Assembly (NCBI GenBank): GCA_951804985.1
Contig: OX638135.1
Span: forward strand, 69,485,333 to 69,549,332
DNA from: Dryomyza anilis
Taxonomy: Eukaryota > Arthropoda > Insecta > Diptera > Dryomyzidae
Direction: 5' to 3'
Length of the DNA: 64,000 bases
Shown: one piece after another, positions 24,797 to 35,830 of the stretch
How positions within the stretch are numbered: position 1 is the first letter of the stretch
How the letters are laid out: every line of letters starts with the position of its first letter
Notes under the pieces: generated by a model
Told to the model about the DNA's origin: nothing
Databases searched by the model: none
Seen by the model: only the letters and a program-made list of their open reading frames with translations
Position numbers and translations under genes: made by a program

Positions 24797-25966
24797 ATTT
24801 TAGACTCTAAGACCCTAATAAACACTTAACACAAACAATTAAAACAAAAATACAATCAATCAACACAAACCCAACAATAACAAGGAATAAACAAAACTCT
24901 TCAACAGAAGACAACACGGAATTACACCCACAAATCATCTAAGCCATCACTGAAAATAAGGTAAAATCTTTGCATTTTATATATTGTAACTGCCATTTTT
25001 CATCGCGACCAACTCGACCCATTAAATTGAAATTTCCATATTTCAATTCGAGTTTCCCAATCCGCCAATTGCCAGTACTTCGTTCGCCAGCCGAACATAC
25101 ATTTTATAACATATAACCCATGGGTATGGGGTATAAACTAGTGATGTCAATCCCGGACTATTTTTCAATTCTGAAATTTTGGGACTAAAAAAATTTTAAT
25201 CCCGGGATTCTGGGATTAGTCCCGTCACTCTGTCCGTTCACCCCTATGTCCGTCCGTCCGTTTAGTATCGTGACCATAAAATTGTTTAAAAATGTTTTGT
25301 TTTTCAATGCTTGGGAAAATAACAAATTATTTTCTGCGGTTTTTCTTGATAATATTAAAAGACAATTATACAATATTTTCTTTTTAAATAAATTTTATTA
25401 ATGGTATCGTCACGATGTGGTCACCACACAATTGTTTAGAAATATTTGTTTTTCAATGCTTGAGAAAATAATAAATTACCTTCTGCGGTATTAAAATGTG
25501 ATTGTTCTGCATGAATTGTAATTATTATTATTAATTATATTTAATTATATGAAAAACACAATAATATATAAATAATATTATTAAAAATTATTATATTAAT
25601 ATTAAACAAAAATATTTTTTTTTAAATTAAAAAGAAACTATGTGCATAGAATATTGCCTTTTTTAATTACTTTCTTTAAATATATTTTTTTTAATAAAAT
25701 TTTATTATAAATTCAACAAAGCCAATTATTTAACAATGTCAAAATAAACAAAAATTGTATTGTTTTTAATAAGTATTTTTAAAAATTAAGTTATAATTTT
25801 AATTTAAATTTGAACATTTAAATAATTTTTAATTAATTGTTTTTGTTTTACGACCTCTTTTGATTATTTTAAGATATTGTTTTAACGTGCTCAAGGTCCA
25901 GTCGGTACAAATTGGGGGAAGAATTGGTAAAGAACCAATAGCAAAGAATGCAAAAACTGCGGATTA

Positions 25967-26200
25967 GTGTCAACCGAGTTGCCTAGGAAGCCGTACGAGC
26001 GTGACGTTGATGAAGCCATCTTGAGCCGATTCACTCACATGATGCTCGCCGACCCAAAAGTTACGGCTTCTGACCCAGTGATGCCAGAGTTGGGTGCGGA
26101 TGTTTATCCGCAAATTTTAAATTCAGGTGTTTCAGGTGTAACTGCGAAATTGGTCCATGTAGCCTCTGAGCCCCCGGCTCAAGGAGTTTTCCTTAAATAA
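25967..26200 (+). pseudogene. Retropepsin-like C-terminal fragment, unit 4
   Basis: Carries V after LADPK, like the parental frame, and a private K-L change (TAKLVHV). Confidence 0.8.
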
Positions 26201-27363
26201 ATTTTAGACTCTAAGACCCTAATAAACACTTAACACAAACAATTAAAACAAAAATACAATCAATCAACACAAACCCAACAATAACAAGGAATAAACAAAA
26301 CTCTTCAACAGAAGACAACACGGAATTACACCCACAAATCATCTAAGCCATCACTGAAAATAAGGTAAAATCTTTGCATTTTATATATTGTAACTGCCAT
26401 TTTTCATCGCGACCAACTCGACCCATTAAATTGAAATTTCCATATTTCAATTCGAGTTTCCCAATCCGCCAATTGCCAGTACTTCGTTCGCCAGCCGAAC
26501 ATACATTTTATAACATATAACCCATGGGTATGGGGTATAAACTAGTGATGTCAATCCCGGACTATTTTTCAATTCTGAAATTTTGGGACTAAAAAAATTT
26601 TAATCCCGGGATTCTGGGATTAGTCCCGTCACTCTGTCCGTTCACCCCTATGTCCGTCCGTCCGTTTAGTATCGTGACCATAAAATTGTTTAAAAATGTT
26701 TTGTTTTTCAATGCTTGGGAAAATAACAAATTATTTTCTGCGGTTTTTCTTGATAATATTAAAAGACAATTATACAATATTTTCTTTTTAAATAAATTTT
26801 ATTAATGGTATCGTCACGATGTGGTCACCACACAATTGTTTAGAAATATTTGTTTTTCAATGCTTGAGAAAATAATAAATTACCTTCTGCGGTATTAAAA
26901 TGTGATTGTTCTGCATGAATTGTAATTATTATTATTAATTATATTTAATTATATGAAAAACACAATAATATATAAATAATATTATTAAAAATTATTATAT
27001 TAATATTAAACAAAAATATTTTTTTTTAAATTAAAAAGAAACTATGTGCATAGAATATTGCCTTTTTTAATTACTTTCTTTAAATATATTTTTTTTAATA
27101 AAATTTTATTATAAATTCAACAAAGCCAATTATTTAACAATGTCAAAATAAACAACAAATGTATTGTTTTTAATAAGTATTTTTAAAAATTAAGTTATAA
27201 TTTTAATTTAAATTTGAACATTTAAATAATTTTTAATTAATTGTTTTTGTTTTACGACCTCTTTTGATTATTTTAAGATATTGTTTTAACGTGCTCAAGG
27301 TCCAGTCGGTACAAATTGGGGGAAGAATTGGTAAAGAACCAATAGCAAAGAATGCAAAAACTG

Positions 27364-28114
27364 CATCAACTCAAGATTTTGTCAAAGTTGTTGTTGCGTG
27401 CAGCAATTTGCTACGTATAGGCTGCAGATTTTCCACAGAATCAAATACGTAGGCTGCACTTTGTATAAAAAATGGGATATTTTATTATTTTTAAAAATAA
27501 AAAAATACCTTTAGATTTTAAACTCCGTGCACTGCGTTAACAAATAATTGTTTTTGTTTTACGACCTCTTAATAAATTTAAGATATTGGGTCATATTAAT
27601 AAAAATCGACTTTACTCAAAACTTGAAGCAAATGCTCGGAATTGTCAAAATGTTTCGCATTTCATTTAATTAAAATACTAAAAACTATTTGCTAATGTTC
27701 AAAATAATAACATTTTAAATTGGTAGGTATTAATAAAAACGTTAAATTGACCATTTACCATAAAATTTCTGAAATAAATTAAAAAATGTCCTCAAAAATA
27801 TATCAGCATGCTTAAAAGTAAATACTTTTTTTTATTAATATGGCCCACTGTCTTAACGTGTTCAAGGTCCAGTCAGTACAAATTGGATGTTTTGTACCAA
27901 AAAAACAAAACAACAAACAATTCGCAAATTGCATTGAGTGGCAGATCGTACAGTTGTTGAGCACGTTAAGACAATATCTTAAAATTATCAAGAGATCGTA
28001 AAACAAAAACAATTAATTTATATTTATATTTATGTCAAAAAAAAACTTGATTAAATAAATTGAAAAAAATTATGCAATAAAAAATCACAAATTGAGATAT
28101 ATATGAGAATATAT
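27364..28114. other. Non-coding flank with direct and inverted copies of the unit end
   Basis: No gene. The unit's final ~75 bp (TTGTTTTTGTTTTACGACCT ... AACGTGCTCAAGGTCCAGTC) recurs in pieces: direct at 27548-27593, direct at 27852-27890, inverted at 27957-28016. The last 30 bp before 28115 are AT-rich and end ATAT, the target duplication of S copy 2. Confidence 0.7.
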
Positions 28115-28128
28115 TGTTACGAAAATTC

Positions 28129-29959
28129 TTACTTACTTACTTAAATGGCCCTTACAACCGTGGATCGGTTTTGGCCGCTGAGATGAAGCCGCGCCAGTCG
28201 GATCTGCTTTGCGCGCGCTGACGCCAGTTAGAAATACCAAGCGTTGCCAGGTTGTCCTCAACTTGGTCTTTCCAACGCAGATTTGGACGCCCTCTTCTAC
28301 GCTGTCCACCTTCGAGTTTCGATTCAAGCACCTTCTTGGCTGGAGTGTTTTCATCCATTCGTTCGACATGACCTAGCCAGCGAAGCCGCTGGATCTTGAT
28401 GCGCTTGACTATGTCAATGTCGTCGAATAACTCATACAGCTCGTGGTTCATCCTGATTCGATACTCGTTAGCAAAGCAGATAGGGCCAAAGATTTTACGG
28501 AGAATCTTTCTCTCGAACGCTCCCAGTACTCTCTCATCGGTGGTGGCCAGCGTCCATGTTTCTGCACCATAAAGTAGGACGGGCATGATGAGTGACTTGT
28601 AGAGCGTTATTTTTGTCCGGCGAGAGAGGGCTCTGCTTCTCAATTGCCTACTGAGCCCAAAGTAGCACCTGTTGGCAAGAGTTATTCTCCGTTTGATCTC
28701 CAGGCTGACGTCGTTGTTGCTGTTTACGCTGGATCCCAAATAGACGAAGTCCTTCACAATGTCGAACTTGTGGGTGTCAAAATCAGCTTTTTGTCCAAGA
28801 CGCACGGACTCTTTTTTGCTTGTTGACACAAGGAACTTCGTCTTGTCCTCGTTCACCGCTAGACCCATTCGACGCGACTCTTTCTCCAATCTGGAGAATG
28901 CTGCGCTGACTGCTCGTGTGCTCCTGCCAATGATATCAATATCGTCGGCATATGCGAGCAGCATGACACTTTTGTTGAGGATAGTGCCGCTTTGACGGAG
29001 TTCGGCAGCTCGAACTATTTTCTCCATCAATAAGTTAAAAAAGTCGCACGATAGGGAGTCACCCTGTCTGAAACCTCGTTCGGTATGAAATGGCTCGGAG
29101 AGGTCTTTTCCTATTCTCACTGAGCAACGTGTGTTGCTCAGGGTCATCCTGCAAAGCCTTATAAGTTTCGCAGGTATACCGAACTCAGACATTGCGGCGT
29201 ATAATCGTTCCCTTATCGGAGTGTCGAAGGCGGCTTTATAGTCGACTAATAGGTGGTAGGTGTCGATCTGTTTTTCTAGGGTCTTTTCCTGGATTAGGCG
29301 CAATGTGAAAATCTATTCTATGGTGGACTTTCCAGGTCTGAAGCCGCACTGATAAGGCCCAATAAGTCTGTTGACGATGGGCTTCAGTCTTTCACATAAT
29401 ACGCTCGATAGAACCTTGTATGCGATATTGAGTAGGCTGATCCCACGGTAGTTGGCGCAGATAGTGGGATCCCCTTTCTTAAGGATTGGGCAGAGTACAC
29501 TGAGGTTCCAGTCACTTGGCATGCTTTCATCCGACCATATTCTGCTTACGAGCTCGTGCATGCTCTCTATTAGCTCTTCGCCTCCGGTCTTAAACAATTC
29601 AGCAGGCAGGCCATCAGCACCTGCGGCTTTGTTGTTTTTCAGCCGAGCAATGGCTGTTCTGACCTCGTCATGGTCGGGTGGCGAAATCTCAACGTCGTCA
29701 TCAAGTACTGGGGTTGCCGGGTTTGCTTCTCTATCGGTGGAATTGAGGTCATCATCACCGGTCAGCAGTTTAGAGAAGTGATCCCTCCATATTTTCAGTG
29801 TGCTCTGGATATCTGTCACTAGATTTCCGTTCTCATCTTTACAGGAAGAGGCTCCGGATTTTGCTAGGCTAGGCGTCTTATTATCTCGAAGAATTTTCGA
29901 GCCTCATTCCTGTCCCCATGCATCTCAATCTCCTCACACTCACGTCTTTCTGCCACGCG
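28129..29959 (-). mobile_element. 5'-truncated LINE (endonuclease-RT type) inside LTR of copy 2
   Basis: The LTR runs ...GAAAATTC at 28128 and resumes TTCAGTCTACGG at 29960, so the site and a ~3-bp TTC duplication are clear. On the minus strand the element ends GGCCATTTAAGTAAGTAAG, a tail of 4-bp repeats, typical of RTE-like and some other LINEs without poly(A). The 5' end breaks off inside the RT N-terminal region; the endonuclease is missing. Confidence 0.85.
28152..29955 (-). pseudogene. LINE reverse transcriptase with one nonsense codon
   Basis: Frames 29313-29819 and 28152-29303 are in the same register and are separated by one TAG at 29313-29315, probably from CAG. Motifs: GADGLPAELFK, NYRGISLLNIAYKVLS, QCGFRPGKSTIE, then LLVDYKAAFDTPIRERLYAA (motif A), GFRQGDSLSCDFFNLLME (motif B), LLAYADDIDII (YADD box), KDFVYLGS, and a C-terminus with IQRLRWLGHVERM and RRRGRPNLRWKDQ. 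Upstream, 29870-29955 continues as VAERRECEEIEMHGDRNEAR after a frameshift near 29880. Best guess is the RTE/I-like group; it could not move by itself. Confidence 0.85.
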
Positions 29960-30635
29960 TTCAGTCTACGGAAAACTGTTCTACAAGTTCGTATCTCTGG
30001 ATTGTGTACAAAATAAAAACACTCCTATGTTTGGTTTAAATTATAACAATTAACTTTATTAATTCACTTTAATAAACAACTTTACTAATAATAAATTCTA
30101 ACAACTGCTACATGTCCACTATTTAACTTGACATTGATGCACTCGACCATTTTTCAATCACTACTGAAGTGCCATTCCTCAGATGGGGCTCCCTTATATA
30201 CTAGATGCATCAGTTCGACACGTTTCGAAAAGAACCTTCACTCATTTCGTGAATGACGCATGCTATTGGCATCTAAGTTGCACTCATGTGTTTTAATGCG
30301 CTGATATTCTATCTCATTCTCGCACACTGCCCCATTGCGCTGAATGATCTTCCATCTCTTTCTAACACATTGCTTAGTGCGCTGAATTGTCTTGCGTCTC
30401 ATTTATTATTGTTGAATGCTTGCACTATAGGGCAAATTACAAATGTATTTGTTTACACTACATTGATGTAGTTGTTTTTGTATGGAAAATAACTATATAG
30501 TTTTAAAAAAATTTAATACATTTGTATTTAAAATCCTAATTTCTAACACATTGCTTAGTGCGCTGAATTGTCTTGCGTCTCATTTATTATTGTTGAATGC
30601 TTGCACTATAGGGCAAATTACATCTTTTCGTAACA
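29960..30635 (-). repeat. 3' LTR of S copy 2, with partial duplication
   Basis: The LTR (first 14 bp at 28115-28128) continues here to CTTTTCGTAACA. Its last ~90 bp occur twice (about 30361-30441 and 30543-30635), separated by a 101-bp foreign segment. Confidence 0.85.
30442..30542. mobile_element. Small segment with short inverted ends, second copy at 33753
   Basis: AAATGTATTTGTTTACACTA ... AATACATTTGTATTTAAAAT closely matches 33753-33858. The ends ACAAATGTATT/AATACATTTGT are inverted repeats, and CTACATTGATGTAG is an internal palindrome, so it could be a tiny MITE. Because LTR sequence is duplicated on its right side, copying by template switching is the alternative. Confidence 0.55.
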
Positions 30636-30659
30636 CTGCCTAGACCTAAATCTGTTCGT

Positions 30660-31161
30660 CCCGAACAGATGTTAATCCTCTCTCTTTATATACGAAGCCA
30701 ACCTTTCTAAATGTACTACTTTCATTTTTCGTCTGACGCCTGTAGTATTCTGAACCCGATACACAATGTCATTAATCCTTTTAGTTACCCTATACGGTCC
30801 TTCCCGGTGTGTTGATAGTTTTGGACTTAACAATTTGACTCGTGGCGAGCTACAAAGCAAAACCAGATCTCTTCCTTAAATCCGTCAGAGTTTGCTCTCA
30901 AGTCGTATCTGGACTTTATCTTACTACTTGGAATTTGTATCCTCTGCCTTAAGGACTGATGCAACTCGTCTCGGTCTTCACTTTTCTTCTTACCAAAAAC
31001 AGATTTTGGAATCGGCTTTTGCCCACCCATGGCAGTACGTTCGCAATGTGCTCCTACGTTGTATTGATTCATCTTACCGCAACTCCTGACGGGTATTCTT
31101 TTTGCGGATACACATTGCTTACATCTGTGAATCCAATAGGCGACTGACTTCTTCAATAGTT
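30660..31161 (-). pseudogene. Integrase remnant, S copy 2
   Basis: Minus-strand frames 30827-31156 and 30672-30860. The first reads SVAYWIHRCKQCVSAK (zinc-finger Cys pair), QYNVGAHCERTAM, then GQKPIPKSVFGKKK and RDELHQSLRQRIQ: the same integrase-core deletion as copy 1. The second carries LLSPKLSTHREGPYRVTKRI and VRRKMKVVHLERLA, the C-terminal end. A frameshift near 30850 separates them. Confidence 0.75.
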
Positions 31162-31525
31162 TTATAAAATGTACATATAAACTTTTTTGGTCAAATATAT
31201 ATTGACATCATGCTCAAATACATGATAATAATGTTTTCCGGCGAAAAGACTTGTGGTTCACAAAAAAAAAAATCGAAATTCGGTACACCTACCCATTTGT
31301 AAATATGGGTATCAAATCAATGGAAATTCTTCAGCGATTGAATGTTTGTAGTTATTTTCAGGATTCGTATACTCTGGTGACCTATATATCACTTTGAATG
31401 GTAACCACACATATGTGTAGGGTATTTATAGTCGGCTTAGACCGACTATAATTTTGAAAATCCTAACTATCATAATTACACCTACTTTAAAATTTCCCAT
31501 GTGATCTAACCTTCCCACCTGGGTT
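31162..31525 (+). mobile_element. mini-me-type retroposon, copy C (partial)
   Basis: Matches 15331-15715 with an internal 45-bp gap, ending CTTCCCACCTGGGTTTT. The half with the (TA)n and (GTCY)n tracts is absent. It replaces part of the integrase zinc finger of S copy 2. Confidence 0.75.
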
Positions 31526-31529
31526 TTGA

Positions 31530-31844
31530 CTTGGTAACAATAATCAAATGTCCACTTTTTTACTGCGCCCAGTGAGCCCTGCTTATTGGACTGTTGGATG
31601 CTATCTCATTCCATAATGGCTTTCTTCATTGTTCCTTGAACGTTCTAATTTTTGCGATGTCTGGGTCCTTCTCTTGATCATTTCGTATTTGTTCTAGACT
31701 CCATTGAATATCTGGCACGACACCCAATGAACGAATGTGAATTATGTTCGTTTTTTCTGCTTCTCTCAGGGACTCTCCGGATTCCTTCATACACACTCGT
31801 GCCGACACAGAGTTTCCCTGATGGCCCCTGGTGTTATTGGCCAT
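31530..31844 (-). pseudogene. Pol linker (between RNase H and integrase), S copy 2
   Basis: The minus frame 31626-31844 reads SLEQIRNDQEKDPDIAKIRT, matching the linker of copy 4 (TPEQIQIDQKSDPDLTKI at ~54800). It joins directly to the end of gag, so protease, RT and RNase H were deleted before this point. Confidence 0.65.
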
Positions 31845-32837
31845 TCTCAGGTCTCTTTTCTAGTCTGTATCCCATATGTGGTTGTAAAATTACATTTTTA
31901 CGTTTTTCACGACAGTCGCGTGCCATTTGCCCATATTTTCCGCGAATGTAGCATTTACCTTTCAGTTGGGTATTTCCGTTAGCCTTATAATGTTCGGATT
32001 TAACGCTTGCTTTAGACGCTCTATTTACTTCTTGACATAAATTTTCTCTCTCCTCATCTAGTAAACGTGTATCCGTCGCTGGTCGGCACAATGTAGATGC
32101 TATATCATGCGTAAACGCTGTGGTGACCGTTTCCATAAATGTCACCTTTGGCATAGTCATTACTGCACGTTTTGTCTCAGGATCCAGTATGCCATCAACG
32201 AACGCATTTATCTTGCTCATTTCCAAGAAATCACACGCTGAATCGGAATATGCCAAATGTGTAAGTCTCTCAACATCCGCAGCAGATTCCTGTAACGATT
32301 CACCATCATTTTGCCTTCGGAACTTCATCTGTATTCTGTAAATCGGTGTCATGTGGTCACCGCCATATTTTCGTTGCAGTGCACCCATGACCGATGAATA
32401 ACTAAATTCACATCTTCTTGTATTTTCTGTAGCTTTTTGTCGATACCATTTTCCAACTTTAAAAATTTGTCATCAATGTCCACTACAATTTAGAATTTTC
32501 TGGAAGTTGTTTGGAATTTTATAGAAATTTTTGATCCATTTTGTTTGAATTTTCTTGAAATTTTTGATCTAATTTGTTGGAATTTTCTTGAAGTTCCGCT
32601 TTGAGCTGATTTGAATTTTCGAGAAGTTGTTGTTGTATGGCTCCGAGCAACTGGCTCATATCAAAACTTTGGGGCTGTACTTTTTGCTCAGTATCTAGAT
32701 TTTCCGACGATGCCTTGGCCATCCAATTCCTCCATTAGACGCTTCTGTAGCTGTACTTTCGTACCAGCAGTTGGAAGATCACGACTCGCCAGCTCCTTCT
32801 TCAGCTGGTCGACTTTAAGTTGATCAAATTTAACCAT
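31834..32837 (-). pseudogene. SAP-domain Gag, S copy 2
   Basis: The start ATG is at 32835-32837 (minus). The SAP part reads LKVDQLKKELASRDLPTAG; a deletion shifts frame after MEELDGQG. Frame 32519-32722 carries the coiled coil (QLLENSNQLKAELQENSNKL). Frame 31834-32388 carries the gag core end, and a zinc knuckle CYIRGKYGQMARDC in which the second Cys is Arg (consensus CYNCDTYGHMARDC) and the His is Gln. The knuckle is therefore non-functional. Confidence 0.75.
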
Positions 32838-32867
32838 TTTGTATCACAATCCCACTTCTGACATCAA

Positions 32868-33352
32868 TGAAACGAAAATTCAATCTACGGAAAACTGTTC
32901 TACAAGTTCGTATCTCTGGATTGTGTACAAAATAAAAACACTCTTATGTTTGGTTTAAATTATAACAATTAACTTAATTATTTCACTTTAACAAACAACT
33001 TTACTAATAACAAATTCTAACAACTGCTGCATGTCCACTATTTAATTTGACATTGTTCTCACACGAGACGTACTCGACCACTTTACAATTACTACTGAAG
33101 TGCTGTGCCTCAGATGCGGCCTTATATACTGCAGGAATCAGTTCGACACGTTTCGACAAGTTTCGACTTGTTTCGAGAGCCTTCTACTCGTTTCGTGAAT
33201 GACGAAACTAGTATTGGCATCTCATTCGCACTCATGTTTTTAATCTCTTTCTCTTTCTAACACATCTTTCTAACACATTGCTTAGTGCGCTGATTTGTCT
33301 TGCGTCTCATTTATTATTGTTGAATGTTTGCAAATTACATCTTTTCGTAACA
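32868..33352 (-). repeat. 5' LTR of S copy 2
   Basis: 485 bp. It begins TGAAACGAAAATTC (two changes in the terminal repeat) and ends CTTTTCGTAACA. Belongs to the same LTR subfamily as copy 1 (shared TAATAAAGTTGTTTGTTA-type stretch), distinct from copies 3 and 4. Confidence 0.85.
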
Positions 33353-33356
33353 ATAT

Positions 33357-33667
33357 TATTTTTTTTTAGAGAACATTAAGATGATATAGGATTTTTTTCA
33401 TGAGTACAGCCATAGGCGGAGTTTTGTCGAACGGTATAATGGTAGTTCAACGGGTTCATAAGTTATGTATATAAATGTTTTTTTTTTCATTAAAAATGTT
33501 CAACATTTTTTAATGGAAAAAATGTATTTTTCATTACAATATTTTTTATAAAAAATAAAAACAAAATGTCGCTTAATTATAAAAATTGGATTTTCTTAAT
33601 TTTTCAAGAAATGGGGATATTACAATTTACTAAAAAAAACTTCAATAGATTATATGAATAGTTAATA
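33357..33667. other. AT-rich gap
   Basis: No gene or repeat recognised. Confidence 0.5.
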
Positions 33668-33899
33668 TTACACCGAAAAAATTACTTTAATAAAAATAAA
33701 TAAAAATGTATTTAAAATACATACATATGTCTTTGTTTTACGTCCAAAAACAAATGTATTTGTTTACACTACATTGATGTAGTTGTTTTTGTATGAAAAA
33801 TAACTATATAGTTTTAATGCATTTATATACAAAAATGTAATACATTTGTATTAAAAATCCTAAATTTTGTCTTTATTTATAAGTCTTGAAATACACATA
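33668..33899. mobile_element. Left end of a TIR element, possibly paired with 43302-43323
   Basis: TTACACCGAAAAAATTACTT at 33668 is the complement, with one change, of the sequence ending at 43323. TA lies outside both ends. If they are one element, it is ~1.7 kb long without the mini-me-like and S copy 3 insertions. 33753-33858 within it is the segment also found at 30442. Confidence 0.45.
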
Positions 33900-35830
33900 T
33901 GAGGTACAGGGTATATTAAGTTTGTGCAGATATTGTAACGCCCCTTAGGAGGCGTGTCCGGTATGGAAAAGTATATATATTCTTGATCAGCATCAGTACC
34001 CGAGTCCGTTTAGCTATATCCGTTAGGCCGGGTTGGTCTCCATACAAAAAAAAAATTTGAAAGTCCGCCCCTAAAATGATAGATTATCTCGTAAAATTGT
34101 CAAAAACAAAAAAAAAATGTTTTTTGGAACCCGCCAAAAACCGCCAAAACCGTTTTTTCAATATAACTTTGTTTTCTTGATGTCCGATCATGAAGTTTTA
34201 TATACCATTGAAAATGTCTCAGCTGTTAACACATTTGTCCCATAGGTTGAATTGACCTCCGAGGTCACCTTCGTTGAGTGACATCACTGTTTTCAGACTT
34301 CTACCCCCTTAAATGATTTTTTTTCTCATGTAATTAAAGATCTCCAAAAATTATTAAATTTTTCTGATGAAAGTATTTCGTTTTTAAGTAAAGACGTTAT
34401 TGAAAAATGATATAAAAAAAATTATTTTGGAGTTCTGTCCCAAACTTTAAGTTTACATCGATAAAAAGTCAAAACCAAAAAAAAAAATTTTTGAATCCTC
34501 TAAAAACCGCCAAAATCGTTTTCACTTAAAAACTACTTATATTTGTAACTTTTTTGTTTATGAAGCAATCTAAACACTTTCAACAGTAAAGTTTTATAAT
34601 TTTTCGAGACCATTAATAATATGACAACAAAAATTTAGGTGGGTAGAAATTAGAAAAAACTAACATCACTTATTGAAGTTGACCTCGGAGGTCAATTAAA
34701 TATATCAGACAAATATATTAACCGCCGAGACCTTTCCAACGATGATCATACAACTTGATGATCATACATCAAATAAAAATGCAATGACGAAAAAACGATT
34801 TGGCGGTTTTTGGCGGTATCAAAAAAAAAACATTTTTTTTTGATTTTCACCATTTCTCAATGTAAGATTTTAACTAGTGCGTCTCGGGAGTGAACATCAT
34901 ATATAATTTTTCGATAATGTTGTCACTTAAAAACGAGTTAGCTGTAACTTTTTTGTTTATGAAGCAAACTAAATACTTTCAACGCTAAAGTTTTATATTT
35001 TTTCGAAAACTTTAATTATATAATAAAAAAAAACAATGCATTTAGGGGGGTAGAAGTCTGAAAAAACTAATAACACTTACCGAAGTTGGCCTCGGTGGTC
35101 AATTCAACCTATGCGACAAATGTGTTAACTGCTGAGACATCAATTAAAGAAGTTATGACTAAAAAACAATTTTGGCGGTTTATGGCGGGGTCAAAAAAAA
35201 ATATTTCTGACACTTCTACGAGGTAAACTTTCTTTTTAGGGGCGGACTTTCCAACATTTTTTTTTCGACCCGGCCTAATGTCCGTCTGTCTTGCTGTCCG
35301 TATACGAGGAAAGTTGAGAAATACTTGTCCGAATGCGATGAAATTTGGTCGCATTAATGCATTAAATTTTAGCCATAAGTAGGAACTCAGTTTAAAAATG
35401 AGCCAAAATCGGTTAACAGACACGCCCACCTCCCATATAAGTCACTTTTATATAACACTTTAGGAATTAATACCTTGAAAAGTATTCAATATAGTTATAA
35501 AATTTAAAACATAGAATTCACCTAAAAATATGTGGTCCAATAATGGACGTTATCCGCCCACATTTTTTTTACATTATTTCCTGGGTTGTCATTGTATAAG
35601 TTTTAGCAGTAAATATTATAATCAAATCTATGAAATATTTTCCTTACAAAATTTTAAATATAGGCGTGGTCCGCCCACTTTTATTTTTATTAGTTGTTTT
35701 TTACTTTTATATCAATTTTTTTTAATTATATAATATGAACATTTCTGATATGTGAATTATGAGGGCGATGGGGTTCAGCATAATTAAGAACTTGAAAATT
35801 AAGGTATACCAAAGGTATACTATTAAATGA
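33900..35830 (+). mobile_element. mini-me-like retroposon split by a palindromic element
   Basis: GGTACAGGGTATATTAAGTT near 33903, GTATGGAAAAGTATATATAT then ATTCTTGATCAGCATCAGTA and AGTCCGTTTAGCTATATCCG match the mini-me core, diverged from copies A-D. The (GTCY)n tract resumes at 35278 (TGTCCGTCTGTCTTGCTGTC) after the 34025-35276 insertion. The right end is unclear; GGTATACCAAAGGTATACTA near 35805 is a candidate. Confidence 0.55.
34023..35278. mobile_element. Long-inverted-repeat (fold-back) DNA element, ~1.25 kb
   Basis: Ends TTAGGCCGGGT (34023) and ACCCGGCCTAA (ending 35278), with AAAGTCCGCCCCTAAAA and its complement just inside. Longer inverted matches follow: 34225-34320 pairs with 35040-35150 (GACCTCCGAGGTC, TTAACACATTTGTC, CAGACTTCTACCCCC). 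A module of ~240 bp is also directly repeated (34520-34770 and 34920-35150). TA flanks both sides. No transposase. Confidence 0.7.

Larger units (their letters stand above)
21748..27363 (+). repeat. Tandem array, four units of exactly 1404 bp
   Basis: Unit starts (CGGATTAGTGTCAACCGAG) lie at 21748, 23152, 24556 and 25960; the array ends at 27363, so 5616 bp = 4 x 1404. Each unit holds the last ~80 codons of the retropepsin-like frame, ~330 bp of flank rich in ACCC, a segment with TCCCGGGATT-type palindromes, and ~900 bp of AT-rich DNA. Only a few differences were seen: GTTACGG (units 1, 4) versus GATACGG (2, 3); GCGAAATTGG only in unit 4; one short change at 25751 in unit 3. The expansion is therefore very recent, or an assembly effect. 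Confidence 0.95.
28115..33352 (-). mobile_element. S-family LTR retrotransposon, copy 2, with nested insertions
   Basis: Both ends are intact: TGTTACGAAAATTC at 28115 and CTTTTCGTAACA ending 33352, flanked by ATAT at 28111-28114 and 33353-33356. On the minus strand: right LTR, primer site, SAP gag, a short pol linker, integrase C-terminal tail, left LTR. Protease, RT, RNase H and the integrase core are deleted, with the same integrase junction as copy 1. Insertions: a LINE (28129-29959) and a 101-bp segment (30442-30542) in the left LTR, and a partial mini-me (31162-31525). Confidence 0.9.

Noticed and set aside
21748..27363. CRISPR-like regular repeats
   Set aside because: Units are 1404 bp and contiguous with no spacers; eukaryotic tandem repeat.
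35109..35429. 106-codon minus frame
   Set aside because: Spans the junction of the palindromic element and the mini-me-like tract; no motif.
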